From Brevundimonas sp. Leaf363 (GTDB lineage: Bacteria; Pseudomonadota; Alphaproteobacteria; Caulobacterales; Caulobacteraceae): a stretch of DNA of 64,000 bases. Location: contig NZ_LMPZ01000001.1 of assembly GCF_001424025.1 (NCBI RefSeq), forward strand, positions 1,074 through 65,073, written 5' to 3'. The position numbers and the translations under genes were made by a program. Of this stretch, positions 47,159 to 56,316 are shown one piece after another (within the stretch, counting starts at the first letter, position 1; each line of letters starts with the position of its first letter). A model generated the notes under the pieces. It saw nothing but the letters and a program-made list of their open reading frames with translations. It did not search any database and had not been told where the DNA came from.

Positions 47159-48409
47159 ATGACCGACATCGCCATGCCCAGGAAGTCAGCCGGACCGGGC
47201 TTCGTCGAGTTCGTCTGCCTGATCGCCCTGATGATGGCGCTGAATGCGCTGGCGATCGATTCCATGCTGCCGGCCCTGCCGCACATCGGCGTGGACCTGG
47301 GCGTCGCCAACGAGAACAGCCGCCAGTGGGTGGTCACCGCCTATCTGCTGGGCTTTGGCGCCGCCCAGCTGGCCTATGGCCCCCTGGCCGACCGCTATGG
47401 CCGGCGTCCGATCCTGTTCATCGGCATCGGCCTGTACGTGCTGTTCAGCCTCATGGCGGCGTTGGCGCCGACCTTCGAGACGCTGATCGCGGCGCGTTTC
47501 GCCATGGGGCTGGGTTCGGCGGCGACGCGGGTGCTGGCGGTGTCGATCGTGCGCGACCGGTTCGAGGGGCGGACCATGGCCAAGGTCATGTCGCTGAGCT
47601 TCCTGGTCTTCCTGGGCGTGCCGATCCTGGCGCCCAGCCTGGGCACCCTGATCATGCTGGTGGCGCCGTGGCGCTATATCTTCGGCGTGCTGGCCTTCGC
47701 GGGCCTGGCCCTGATCGTCTGGGCCTACATTCGCCTGCCCGAGACCCTGCGCCCCGAGGACCGCCTGCCGATCGAGCCGACGCGCATCCTGTCGGCCTTC
47801 CGCGAGGCCCTGACCAACCGGATTTCGCTGGGCTACACCCTGGGCATGACGGCGATCACCGCCGCCCTGTTCGGCTTCATCAACTCGGCCCAGCAGATCG
47901 TCTTCGACGTGTTCGACCAGGGGCAGCACTTCGCCCTGATCTTCGCCCTGCTGGCCAGCGGCATCGCCGTCGCCTCGATCGTCAACGCGCGGCTGGTGGT
48001 CAAGCTGGGCTCGCGCAAGATCGCCCATACGGCGCTCTTGGGCTTCACCGCCTTCGCCGCCCTGCATGCCGCCGTGGCTCTGAGCGGGCATGAAAGCATC
48101 TGGACCTTCGGCGTGCTGCAGGGCCTGACCATGTTCTGCTTCGGCCTGATCGCCGGCAACTTCGGAGCCATGGCGATGGAGCCGATGGGCCATATCGCGG
48201 GCACGGCCTCCTCCGCCCAAGGCTTCCTGTCGACCATCGCCGGCTCGCTGGGCGGCTTCTTCATCGGCCAGCATTTCAACGGCACCGTCGTGCCCTTCGT
48301 GACCGGCCTGACGGTCTGTGGCCTGCTGGCCATCGGCGCGGTGCTGTTCGCCGAGCGCGGGCGGCTGTTCAGCCAGCGTCACCTTACACCGGCATCCGCG
48401 ACGACTTGA
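47159..48409 (+). CDS. MFS drug exporter, Bcr/CflA family
   Basis: 416 residues, twelve membrane segments. Seen: the MFS A-motif LADRYGRRPIL after segment 2, MLPALPHIGVDL in the first segment (typical of Bcr/CflA exporters), and FAMGLGSAATRV. Start ATG 47159 was chosen because the conserved N-terminus begins a few residues later; an earlier Met at 47090 lies just past the tRNA. Likely multidrug or metabolite efflux with proton antiport. Substrate unknown. Confidence 0.88.
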   Translation: MTDIAMPRKSAGPGFVEFVCLIALMMALNALAIDSMLPALPHIGVDLGVANENSRQWVVTAYLLGFGAAQLAYGPLADRYGRRPILFIGIGLYVLFSLMAALAPTFETLIAARFAMGLGSAATRVLAVSIVRDRFEGRTMAKVMSLSFLVFLGVPILAPSLGTLIMLVAPWRYIFGVLAFAGLALIVWAYIRLPETLRPEDRLPIEPTRILSAFREALTNRISLGYTLGMTAITAALFGFINSAQQIVFDVFDQGQHFALIFALLASGIAVASIVNARLVVKLGSRKIAHTALLGFTAFAALHAAVALSGHESIWTFGVLQGLTMFCFGLIAGNFGAMAMEPMGHIAGTASSAQGFLSTIAGSLGGFFIGQHFNGTVVPFVTGLTVCGLLAIGAVLFAERGRLFSQRHLTPASATT

Positions 48410-48459
48410 TCTTTCCGGCGGTCCGGCGTCCTGTCCGCCCGACTATTCTGGAGCGTTGC

Positions 48460-50394
48460 ATGATCCGTCTGAGCACTTTGGCGTCCGTCGCCGCCCTGAC
48501 CCTGGCCGCCGGCCTGGGCGCCTGCGCCACCATGGCCGATGCGCCCGTGATGCCGGTCGTGGAGGCCCCGATGACCTACGCCCACGACGTCCACTCCTAC
48601 GCCCGGCCCGAGGTCGCCCGCGTCCTGAACGTGGCGCTGGACCTCACCGCCGACTTCACCGCCAAAACCCTGTCGGGCACGGCGACCCTGGACGTCTCGG
48701 GCCAGGCCGGCGCGACCGAGGTCGTTCTGGACACCCGCGACCTGGACATCGGCGCCGTCACCGATATCCGCGGCCAGGCCCTGCGTCATGAGCTGGGCGC
48801 CGCCGATCCCTTCCTCGGCCAGTCGCTGACGGTCCACTTCGCCCAGCCGCTGGCGGCCGGCGAGACGCGCCAGATCGTCATCCGCTATTCGACCCGTCCG
48901 ACCGCGGCGGCCCTGCAGTGGCTCAGCCCCAGCCAGACGGCGGGCGGCCAGAAGCCCTATCTGTTCAGCCAGGGCCAGGCGATCCTGACCCGCACCTGGG
49001 CCCCGACCCAGGACAGCCCCGGCATCCGCCAGACGTGGAGCGCCCGCATCGTCGCGCCGTCGGACCTGCGCGTGGTCATGAGCGCCGAGCATCTGAACGA
49101 ACGCGGCGAGCCGGCCGGTCCGGGCATGAGCGCCTGGCGCTTCCGCATGGACCACCGCGTCCCGCCCTATCTGATCGCCATCGGCATCGGCGACATCGCC
49201 TTCCAGGCCATCGACGAGCGCACCGGCGTCTTCACCGAGCCCAGCCGCCTGGCCGCCGCCGCGCATGAACTGGAGCCGACCGCTCCGATGGTGGATGCGG
49301 CAGAGGCCCTGTACGGCCCCTATCGCTGGGGCCGGTACGACCTGCTGGTCCTGCCGCCCAGCTTCCCGTTCGGCGGCATGGAGAACCCGCGCCTGACCTT
49401 CGCCACGCCCACCATCATCGCCGGCGACCAGTCGCTGGTCAGTCTGGTGGCGCACGAACTGGCGCACAGCTGGTCGGGCAATCTGGTGACCAACGCCACC
49501 TGGGCCGACTTCTGGCTGAACGAGGGCACCACGACCTATTTCGAGAACCGGATCATGGAGTCGATCTACGGCCGTGATCGGGCGCTGCAGGAACAGGCGC
49601 TGGGCTGGGATTCGCTGCAGGCCGAACTGGCTGCGCTGCCGCCCGGCGACACCAAGCTGCACATTGACCTGACCGGCCGGGATCCCGACGACGGCATGAC
49701 GGACATCGCCTATGAGAAGGGCGCCGCCTTCCTGCGCACCATCGAACAGACGGTCGGTCGCGAGCGGTTCGACGCCTGGCTGCGCGGCTATTTCGATCGC
49801 CACGCCTTCCAGCCGATGACCGATGTGGGCTTCCTGGCCGACATCCGCGAGAATCTGGTCAAGGGCGACGCAGCGCTGGAGCAGCGCCTTCAGCTGGAGA
49901 CCTGGATCTACCAGCCCGGCCTGCCGTCCAACGCCGTCGCCCCGGTATCCCAGGCCTTCGTCGCGGTCGATGCTGCCGCCCAGGCCTTCGCCGCCGGCGG
50001 ACCCGCCTCGGCCGTGCCGTGGAGCGGCTGGAACACCCAGCAGCGCCAGCGTTTCCTGAACTGGCGCAAGCCCGGCGTGACCGGCGACGTCCTGACGATG
50101 GCGCAACTGGCCGATCTGGAGCGCACGCTGAACCTGGCGAACGAGGGCAACAGCGAGGTCGTCTTCGCCTGGCTGCAGCTGGCGCTGGCGCACCGCTACG
50201 AACCAGCGGTCGCCACCGCCGACCGCTTCCTGACCAGCCAGGGTCGCCGCAAATTCGTCCTGCCCTTGTTCACCACCCTGTGGGGCGAAGGCGACTGGGG
50301 CCGACCGATCGCGCGGCGCATCTACGCCGAGGCCCGGCCGCTGTACCACTCGGTGACGGTCGGGTCGGTGGACGCCCTGATGGCCAAGCCGTAG
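48460..50394 (+). CDS. M1 family metallopeptidase lipoprotein
   Basis: 644 residues. A lipoprotein signal (LGACATM; Cys near 21) precedes the M1 fold: FPFGGMENP at about 301-309, the zinc motif HELAHSWSGN with HExxH at about 331-335 and the third ligand Glu in FWLNEGTTTYFEN at about 354. The C-terminal ARM-repeat-like domain (QTEL...SLW pattern, LANEGNSEVVFAWLQLAL) resembles leukotriene A4 hydrolase-type aminopeptidases. Likely cell-envelope aminopeptidase. ATG 48460 gives the signal; a longer upstream frame is rejected. Confidence 0.88.
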   Translation: MIRLSTLASVAALTLAAGLGACATMADAPVMPVVEAPMTYAHDVHSYARPEVARVLNVALDLTADFTAKTLSGTATLDVSGQAGATEVVLDTRDLDIGAVTDIRGQALRHELGAADPFLGQSLTVHFAQPLAAGETRQIVIRYSTRPTAAALQWLSPSQTAGGQKPYLFSQGQAILTRTWAPTQDSPGIRQTWSARIVAPSDLRVVMSAEHLNERGEPAGPGMSAWRFRMDHRVPPYLIAIGIGDIAFQAIDERTGVFTEPSRLAAAAHELEPTAPMVDAAEALYGPYRWGRYDLLVLPPSFPFGGMENPRLTFATPTIIAGDQSLVSLVAHELAHSWSGNLVTNATWADFWLNEGTTTYFENRIMESIYGRDRALQEQALGWDSLQAELAALPPGDTKLHIDLTGRDPDDGMTDIAYEKGAAFLRTIEQTVGRERFDAWLRGYFDRHAFQPMTDVGFLADIRENLVKGDAALEQRLQLETWIYQPGLPSNAVAPVSQAFVAVDAAAQAFAAGGPASAVPWSGWNTQQRQRFLNWRKPGVTGDVLTMAQLADLERTLNLANEGNSEVVFAWLQLALAHRYEPAVATADRFLTSQGRRKFVLPLFTTLWGEGDWGRPIARRIYAEARPLYHSVTVGSVDALMAKP

Positions 50395-50412
50395 GGGTCA
50401 GCTCCCAACCGC

Positions 50413-50443
50413 CGTCATCCTCGGATCAAGTTCGAGGATGACG
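50413..50443. repeat. Palindromic repeat R4, second copy
   Basis: CGTCATCCTCG (50413-50423), a 9-base loop and CGAGGATGACG (50433-50443). Shares arms and the TCAAGT loop with 27842-27872. It lies between the stops of the convergent M1 peptidase and DUF488 genes. Confidence 0.75.
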
Positions 50444-50463
50444 ACGGGCAATTTCGGACAGGC

Positions 50464-50895
50464 CTACAGGTTGACGATCTCGAAGCCGTCCTCGGCCGCC
50501 AGTTTCTCGGCCAGGACGGCGCGGTGGCAGCCCGCGTGGTCGGCCTCGAAGCACAGCAGCGCCGCCTTTCGCTCGGCGGCGATGGCTTTCAGTTTCGCGT
50601 AATCCAGCTGGGCGACCGGCTCCGCCATCCAGTCGTCGTAGATGGCGCGCATCTCGCTGACCCGTCCCTTGCGGGCGGCGTCGCGGCCGGCCTTCGGCGT
50701 GCCAAGGCCGCGCAGGTGGACGTAGTCGACGCCCGCCTCGTTCAGGCTGGCGCCCAGCACGGTCTTGGAAAAGCCGGCCCGGCGCGAGGCGGCGATGGCC
50801 CGCACGTCGACCAGCACCTCGACCCCGGCCGTCTTCAGGCGCTGGATGACCTCGCCCTGGGGCGCGCCCTCGTATCCGATGGTGAAGAGTTTCAT
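50464..50895 (-). CDS. DUF488 family protein
   Basis: 143 residues. Seen: FTIGYEG at the N-terminus, DVRAIAASRRAGFSK near 30-46 (DVR and the R/S-rich turn are the family signature) and CFEADHAGCHR, a conserved Cys/His cluster near 112-122. Function of the family is unknown. Start ATG 50895 follows ATAGGATACGA-like purines. Divergent from the NDUFA9-like gene. Confidence 0.85.
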   Translation of the reverse strand: MKLFTIGYEGAPQGEVIQRLKTAGVEVLVDVRAIAASRRAGFSKTVLGASLNEAGVDYVHLRGLGTPKAGRDAARKGRVSEMRAIYDDWMAEPVAQLDYAKLKAIAAERKAALLCFEADHAGCHRAVLAEKLAAEDGFEIVNL

Positions 50896-50995
50896 CGGCC
50901 ACAGATGGGCGCCGACGGCCCCGCGACCAAGAGGCCCGCGTTGCGGCGTCCGGCGGCTTCGTCTAAGCCGCTGGCATAAGGTTTTGGAGCGCGTC

Positions 50996-51991
50996 ATGGC
51001 GGATTTCGCCCCCGGTCTGGTCACCCTCTTCGGCGGTTCGGGCTTCATCGGCTCACAGGCGGTTCGGGCCCTGGCCAAGCGCGGCTGGCGTATCCGCGTC
51101 GCCGTGCGCAAGCCGACGGTGGCCAATGAGCTGCAGCCTCTGGGCGATGTCGGCCAGATCCAGCTGATGCGCTGCGACGTCACCAATCCAGCCGACGTTG
51201 CGGCCGCCCTGCGCGGCGCCGATGCGGTGGTCAACCTGGTGGGCGTTCTGCACGAGGCGCCCGGCCGGTCCTTTGCGCGGATGCACGCCGAGGCGGCCCG
51301 GACCATCGCCGAGCAGGCCCGCGCCGCCGGCGTGACCCGTCTGGTGCAGATGTCGGCCATCGGCGCCGACGCCGACGGCGCCTCCACCTACGCCCGGACC
51401 AAGGGCGAGGCCGAGGCGGCGGTGCGTGCCATCTATCCCGACGCGGTGATCCTGCGCCCCTCGATCGTCTTCGGGGCCGGCGACAGTTTCCTGAACCGGT
51501 TCGCCTCGATGGCGACCCTGGCCCCGGCCCTGCCGCTGGTCGGCGGCGGCCACACGAAGTTCCAGCCGGTCTATGTCGGCGACGTGGCCGAGGCCATCGC
51601 TCGCGCCGTCGTCCGTCCCGACGCGGCCGGCAAGACGTATGAGCTGGCCGGTCCCGCGACCTACAGCTTCGAAGACATCCTGAAGTATGTGCTGCGCGAG
51701 ACGGGTCGCAAGCGGGGCCTGCTGCCCCTGCCCTTCTTCGCAGCCGAGACCCTGGGCGGGCTGATGCAGCCGCTGGCGGTCCTGGGCTTGAACCCGCCGC
51801 TGACGACGGACCAGGTCAAACTGCTGAAGACCGACAACGTCGCCGCGCCGGGTTCGGCGGGGCTGGCCGACCTCGGCATCGAGCCGACGGGCCTGGAGGC
51901 CATCGCCCCCAGCTATCTGTGGCGCTATCGCAAGGGCGGCCAGTTCGCCGAGAACCCCTCGCGCGCGTCCGAAATCGCCCTGCCGGCCTAG
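50996..51991 (+). CDS. NDUFA9-like atypical SDR (complex I-associated)
   Basis: 331 residues. Seen: nucleotide-binding loop TLFGGSGFIGSQAV near 10-22, NLVGVLHEAPGRSF and AEAARTIAEQARAAGV, RPSIVFGAGDSFLNRFA and the C-terminal PFFAAETLGGLMQPLAV. This is the NDUFA9/NAD(P)H-binding SDR type, related to the mitochondrial complex I accessory subunit; no active-site YxxxK is present (YARTKGEAEAAV carries Y-x-x-x-K, so it may be kept). ATG 50996 chosen over an earlier in-frame Met. Overlaps uppP convergently by four bases. Confidence 0.8.
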   Translation: MADFAPGLVTLFGGSGFIGSQAVRALAKRGWRIRVAVRKPTVANELQPLGDVGQIQLMRCDVTNPADVAAALRGADAVVNLVGVLHEAPGRSFARMHAEAARTIAEQARAAGVTRLVQMSAIGADADGASTYARTKGEAEAAVRAIYPDAVILRPSIVFGAGDSFLNRFASMATLAPALPLVGGGHTKFQPVYVGDVAEAIARAVVRPDAAGKTYELAGPATYSFEDILKYVLRETGRKRGLLPLPFFAAETLGGLMQPLAVLGLNPPLTTDQVKLLKTDNVAAPGSAGLADLGIEPTGLEAIAPSYLWRYRKGGQFAENPSRASEIALPA

Positions 51992-52797
51992 GCCAGGACG
52001 CCGCCGTAGAGGGCGGCCAGACCGGCGAGGCCCACCGCGATCCGCCACCAGGCGAAGGGCGTGAAGCCGTGCCGGGCGACAAACCCCAGCATCCAGCGGA
52101 TGACCAGCAGGCCGCTGAGGAACGACACCACGAAGCCGATGGCGATGATCCAGGCGAAGTTCATGTCGATCGCGCCGCCGTCCTTGATCAGGTCGTAGGT
52201 GAAGGCGCCGACCATGGTGGGGATGGCCAGGAAGAAGCTGAACTCGGCCGCCGCCGGCTTCTCAAGGCCCAGCACCAGGCCGCCGGCGATGGTGGCGCCC
52301 GAGCGCGACACCCCGGGCACCAGCGAGAGGCACTGGAACAGCCCCACCAGCACCGACTGCCGCCAGCTCAGCGCCATGGCGTCGCCCGTGTGCGGCTTGG
52401 GCGCGAACCGCTCCAGCGCCAGCAGGACGAAGCCCCCCACGATCAGCGAAACGCAGATGGTCGCCAGGCTCTCGAACAGGAAGGCCTTGATGAAGTCGTA
52501 GAGGAAGGCGCCCGCCAGCAGGGAGGGGATGAAGGCGACCAGGACGCTGATGGCGAAATGGCGCGCCTTGGGGTCGGTCGGCAGACGGATCAGCACGCCC
52601 CACAGGCGCTGGAAATACAGCGCCACCACCGCCAGGATGGCGCCCAGCTGGATCAGCACCACGAAGGAGCTCCAGCGCGGATCGTTCAGCCCCAGCAGAT
52701 GCTGGGTCAGCAGCAGATGGCCGGTGGACGAGACGGGAATGAACTCCGTCAGCCCCTCGACCAGGCCCAGAATGATCGCCGCCAGCCAGTCCGCCAT
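51988..52797 (-). CDS. uppP: Undecaprenyl-diphosphatase
   Basis: 269 residues, multipass. Dephosphorylates undecaprenyl diphosphate so the lipid carrier can be reused in cell wall synthesis; also linked to bacitracin tolerance. Seen: GLVEGLTEFIPVSSTGHLLL (short form EFIPVSSTGH) and PGVSRSGATIAGGL, the two BacA signatures, and eight predicted membrane segments. Confidence 0.95.
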   Translation of the reverse strand: MADWLAAIILGLVEGLTEFIPVSSTGHLLLTQHLLGLNDPRWSSFVVLIQLGAILAVVALYFQRLWGVLIRLPTDPKARHFAISVLVAFIPSLLAGAFLYDFIKAFLFESLATICVSLIVGGFVLLALERFAPKPHTGDAMALSWRQSVLVGLFQCLSLVPGVSRSGATIAGGLVLGLEKPAAAEFSFFLAIPTMVGAFTYDLIKDGGAIDMNFAWIIAIGFVVSFLSGLLVIRWMLGFVARHGFTPFAWWRIAVGLAGLAALYGGVLA

Positions 52798-52828
52798 GAC
52801 ACGCTCTTGCTAAAGATGAGGGCGCAAA

Positions 52829-53980
52829 TCAGTGGGCGCCCGGCCCCGGACCCACATAGCGCACGCGCGCCCGCATCGGCGAGCCGTCGCGTGTCTGGTC
52901 CAGCGCATGACCCAGCAGCCCGACCATCCGCGCCACCAGCCACAGATCGTGGGCGCCGTCCTTCGGCAGGTCCGCCTTGCGCGCCACGGCGGCCAGGGCG
53001 ATCGGCAGGGCCGGCGCCTGGCCGGTCGCCTCGGCGCCCGCCTGTACTACGCGGGCCCAGTCGGAGGGCAAGGCGCCTGCGTCCAGCAGGGCCGCCGCGC
53101 GCGGATCGCCCTTGGGAAAGCGGGCGTCGCCATAGCCGAAGCGCTCGCCCCGGGCGATGACCTGCCGCGCCGCACCCGCCGGGTCGCGCCGGGCCTGGAT
53201 CACATAGTCCGACGCTCGCGCCACCTCGCGGGTCGAGGCCGCGCCGGTCAGGGTCGCCACCCCGGCCAGCAGCGACCCGGCCAGTCCCGCGCCCCCGGCG
53301 GCGGCGGCGCGCGTGGCGGTGATGGCGGGACCGTCGGGCGTATCGGCGGCCAGGACGATCGCGCGGCGGATCAGGTCGCCCTCGCTCTCGGGCGCTCGCC
53401 AGCCGCGCACCAGTCGCTGATGCAGGCGCAGCCGCGGCCCCGGCCCGGCGGCGGCGTCGACGGCCTCGTCCAGCACAGAGGCGGCCTCGGCGATCAGGTC
53501 GCCGGGCGTGCGTCCCGCATCCTCGTCGGCCCGGCGCGCCAGGGCCTGCATCAGCCGCGCGCGCGGCGACGGACCCAGGGCCGCAGTCACCCTGGGCTTC
53601 AGGTTGGCGAACGGATTGACGTCGCGCGCGTCCCACAGGCGGCGCGCCAGATCCTCCATGGTCGCGCTCTGCGACAGCTGGACCGCGTCCAGGCCGCGAT
53701 AGAACAGGCGACCGTCGGCGATGACGCTCTGCGACGAGCGGATTTCGGCCTCGCCCCGTCCGGCGGCGGCGCCCGGGTGAAACAGGGTCGCGGCCGCGCC
53801 GGGCGCGCCGGTCAGGCGGGCCACGTCATTGGCGGCGTAAAGGCTGCGGCGGGGGTCGGCCGGGTGCGGCCGGGCGGCGATCCGGCCCCGGCTGACATAA
53901 GCGTAGAGGGTCTGTATCTTCACGCCGAGACGCTGCAACGCCTCCTCGCGCGCGATCCAGCGCTCGTCCTGCTCGTCCAT
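52829..53980 (-). CDS. HTH-citrate synthase-fold protein without catalytic histidines
   Basis: 383 residues. N-terminus (about 6-60): WIAREEALQRLGVKIQTLYAYVSRGRI (in parts), an excisionase/MerR-like helix-turn-helix. From about 80: the citrate synthase fold (VIADGRLFYRGLDAVQL; DLARRLWD; RAIVLAADT; DPRAAALLDAG). The three catalytic histidine sites are lost: LAADTPDG replaces the DHELN region, LTGAASTREV replaces GxxHGGA, and RFGYGDARFPKGDPR replaces GHPLYxxGDPR. So citrate formation is unlikely. DNA-binding plus acyl-CoA-like fold suggests a sensor-regulator; that is inference. Confidence 0.7.
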   Translation of the reverse strand: MDEQDERWIAREEALQRLGVKIQTLYAYVSRGRIAARPHPADPRRSLYAANDVARLTGAPGAAATLFHPGAAAGRGEAEIRSSQSVIADGRLFYRGLDAVQLSQSATMEDLARRLWDARDVNPFANLKPRVTAALGPSPRARLMQALARRADEDAGRTPGDLIAEAASVLDEAVDAAAGPGPRLRLHQRLVRGWRAPESEGDLIRRAIVLAADTPDGPAITATRAAAAGGAGLAGSLLAGVATLTGAASTREVARASDYVIQARRDPAGAARQVIARGERFGYGDARFPKGDPRAAALLDAGALPSDWARVVQAGAEATGQAPALPIALAAVARKADLPKDGAHDLWLVARMVGLLGHALDQTRDGSPMRARVRYVGPGPGAH

Positions 53981-54109
53981 CGCGCCCCCCGGTGCGGTTC
54001 AGCGTCCGGCCAGTCAATCACCGGGTTGCGGCGGGTTGATGTCGGCTTTGTAACGACGGTATCCAAAGCCGCCATTGGCAAGTGAAGTCAATCGCGCGAG
54101 AAGCGGCGA

Positions 54110-55072
54110 ATGACCGCCGCTCCCTCGGCCACGACCGACGTCCATGCCGCCACCCGGGCCATCACCCGCCTATCGGTGGGCGTCGCCGTGGTGCTCATCG
54201 CCCTGAAGGCCTTTGCGCTCGGCGCGTCCGGGTCGGTATCGGTCCTGGCCTCGCTGGCGGACTCGACGCTGGACCTGGTCGCGTCGCTGGCCACATTCTA
54301 CGCCGTGCGCTGGGCCGCCGCGCCGCCGGACCAGGATCATCGCTATGGCCGCGGCAAGGGCGAGGCTCTGGCGGCCCTGGTCCAGGCGGGGCTGATCTTC
54401 GCCTCCTCCGTCTTCATCGGCTGGGAGGCGATCAACCGGATGATCCGGCCCGCCCCCGTCGAAAACGGCCTGTGGGGCGTGATCGTCATGGTTCTGTCCA
54501 TCGGCATCACCGGCTGGCTGGTCTGGCGTCAGACGGCGGCTCTGAAGGCGTCCGGCTCGCTGGCCGTGGCCGGCGACCGCGCCCATTACGTCGCTGACCT
54601 GGCCGCCAACGTCGTGGTGCTGATCGGCGTGGCGTCGGGCGCCTGGCTGAATGCGCCGGGCCTGGACGCCGCAGCCGGTTTGATCGTCGTCATCTGGCTG
54701 TTCTGGGGCGCGTTCGGCCTGCTCAAGACCGCCGCTGACCACCTGCTGGACCGGGCTCTGCCGCCGTCCGAACAAGCCGCCATCGCCACGGCGGTGCTCG
54801 CCGATCCCCGGATCCAGGGCGTCCACCAGCTTCGCACCCGCATGTCCGGAACGGTCGTCATGGTCCAGATGCACGTCGATCTGGACCCTGACCTGACGCT
54901 GGACCAGGCCCACGCCATCCTGGTCGAGGCCGAAGGGCGGGTCCTGAAGGTCGCGCCCCTGGCCGACATCCTGATCCACCCGGACCCGCGCGGTAAGGCG
55001 GAAGCCCATGCCCCCGCCTCCGCTCCTCCTGCCGTCGCAGATCCGCCGAAGGCCGCCGGACCCTGGTCCTGA
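54110..55072 (+). CDS. Cation diffusion facilitator (FieF-like)
   Basis: 320 residues, six membrane segments plus a C-terminal cytoplasmic domain. Seen: metal-site motifs LADSTLDLV (D..D in TM2) and DRAHYVADL (H..D in TM5), HRYGRGKGEAL between TM2 and TM3, and the C-terminal ferredoxin-like domain (RIQGVHQLRTRMSG, VQMHVDLDPDLTLDQAH). This layout is that of FieF/YiiP (Fe/Zn/Cd/Mn efflux). Start ATG 54110; the specific metal is not determined. A His/Pro-rich C-terminal tail ends the protein. Confidence 0.88.
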   Translation: MTAAPSATTDVHAATRAITRLSVGVAVVLIALKAFALGASGSVSVLASLADSTLDLVASLATFYAVRWAAAPPDQDHRYGRGKGEALAALVQAGLIFASSVFIGWEAINRMIRPAPVENGLWGVIVMVLSIGITGWLVWRQTAALKASGSLAVAGDRAHYVADLAANVVVLIGVASGAWLNAPGLDAAAGLIVVIWLFWGAFGLLKTAADHLLDRALPPSEQAAIATAVLADPRIQGVHQLRTRMSGTVVMVQMHVDLDPDLTLDQAHAILVEAEGRVLKVAPLADILIHPDPRGKAEAHAPASAPPAVADPPKAAGPWS

Positions 55073-55134
55073 TCCGGGCCGGGATCGCCACACGGTATAC
55101 GGCCGGTTAACGCGGCCGGCTGCATAGGGCGGGG

Positions 55135-55821
55135 ATGGCCACGGCCCCGCAGCTTCTGCATTTCCCCTTCGACCCGTCGTCGCGCATCGCACGGCTGGCG
55201 CTCGGCGAAGCGCGCGTCGAGTTTCGCGAGGCCCTGGTGCGTCCGTGGGAACCGGACTGTCCCCTGCGGACGCTGAACCCGTCCGGCATGCCGCCGGTTC
55301 TGGAGGTTCCGACGGCCGGGCGCATCCTGCGCCTGTGCGAGCCGGCCGCCATCCTGGGCTGGATCGAGGACCAGGCTTCGGCGCCGGTGCTGATGCCCAC
55401 CGATCCGGCCGAGCGCGCCGAGTGTCGCCGTCTGGTCGGCTGGTTCGAACGCCAGTTCCTGGACGAGGTCGATGCCGTCCTGCTGCATGAACGGCTGGAA
55501 AAACCGCTGCTGCGCCTCGGTTCTCCCAACGCCCAGGCCCTGCGTGACGGCCGCGCGGCGCTGAAGCTTCAGCTGGGCCTGCTGGAGCCCATGTTGGCCG
55601 AACGCGACTGGCTGGCGGGACGTCGTCTCAGCCAGGCCGACCTGGCCGCAGCCGCCCATCTGTCGGTGCTGGATTATTTCGGCGAGATCGCCTGGGCCAA
55701 CTGGCCGGCGCTGAAGATCTGGTACTCCAAGCTGAAGTCCCGCCCCTGCTTCCGCCCCCTTCTGTCCGACCGCTTCGCCGGCGTGCAGGCGGCCAGCTGG
55801 TACGACGACCTGGACTTCTAG
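55135..55821 (+). CDS. Glutathione S-transferase-like protein
   Basis: 228 residues. Thioredoxin-like N-terminus (SSRIARLALGEARVEF; PSGMPPVLEV, E-P-A at LCEPAAILGWI) and an all-alpha C-terminal half (LAAAAHLSVLDYFGEIAW; the N-capping D in QADLAAAAHL). Resembles the FtsE-less GST relatives found in alphaproteobacteria, function unclear. Overlaps the convergent MarR gene by four bases. Confidence 0.8.
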   Translation: MATAPQLLHFPFDPSSRIARLALGEARVEFREALVRPWEPDCPLRTLNPSGMPPVLEVPTAGRILRLCEPAAILGWIEDQASAPVLMPTDPAERAECRRLVGWFERQFLDEVDAVLLHERLEKPLLRLGSPNAQALRDGRAALKLQLGLLEPMLAERDWLAGRRLSQADLAAAAHLSVLDYFGEIAWANWPALKIWYSKLKSRPCFRPLLSDRFAGVQAASWYDDLDF

Positions 55822-56264
55822 GCGACCTTCCTCAGATCCTCGCGCAGGCGCGGCGCCGCGCCCTCCAGTTCCTCTTCCAGCACGCCGTGCTCGCGTCGCC
55901 AGATGACCGTGGCTTCGCCCAGCAGGGCCCGCCCGGCGTCCGTCAGGGACGCCCGGCGGATGCGGCGGTCCGCACCATCGACCGACAGGGTCAGCAGGCC
56001 GCGCCGTTCCAGCGGCTTCAGATTGGCCGTCACCGTCGTCCGGTCCATGGCGAGCAGGTCCGCCACGGCGCCCAGCGTCGGCGCCTGTGGCCGGTTCAGG
56101 CCGTTAAGCAGGGAAAACTGGCCGCTGGTTAGGCCGACCCGCCGCATCGCCTCGTCGAACCGACGCGCCAGCACCCGCGCCGCCCGCTGCGTATGCAGAC
56201 ACAGACAGGCATCCTTGACTGCGAGGGTCGTCTGGTAGGCGCTGAAATCGACGGCTTTTGACAC
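55818..56264 (-). CDS. MarR family transcriptional regulator
   Basis: 148 residues from GTG 56264. Seen: winged-helix core with GAVADLLAMDRTTVTANLKPLERRGLLTLS (in parts) and GADRRIRRASLTDAGRALL. Two cysteines (DACLCLH, residues near 19-21) sit in the N-terminal dimerisation helix, as in redox-sensing OhrR/MarR proteins. It is transcribed divergently from the second GST and a 10-base palindrome lies between them, so it probably represses that gene and itself. Confidence 0.85.
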   Translation of the reverse strand: MSKAVDFSAYQTTLAVKDACLCLHTQRAARVLARRFDEAMRRVGLTSGQFSLLNGLNRPQAPTLGAVADLLAMDRTTVTANLKPLERRGLLTLSVDGADRRIRRASLTDAGRALLGEATVIWRREHGVLEEELEGAAPRLREDLRKVA

Positions 56265-56277
56265 GTGCGCAATTATG

Positions 56278-56287
56278 TTGATATCAA
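56278..56287. promoter_or_regulatory. Probable MarR operator
   Basis: TTGATATCAA, a perfect palindrome, in the AT-rich 52-base gap between the divergent MarR and GST genes (14 bases upstream of the marR start, 30 bases upstream of the gst ATG). Flanks (AATTATG, CTATTC) extend the symmetry weakly. Confidence 0.55.
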
Positions 56288-56316
56288 TCTATTCGTCAAC
56301 TCCAGCGAGGCGAGCG

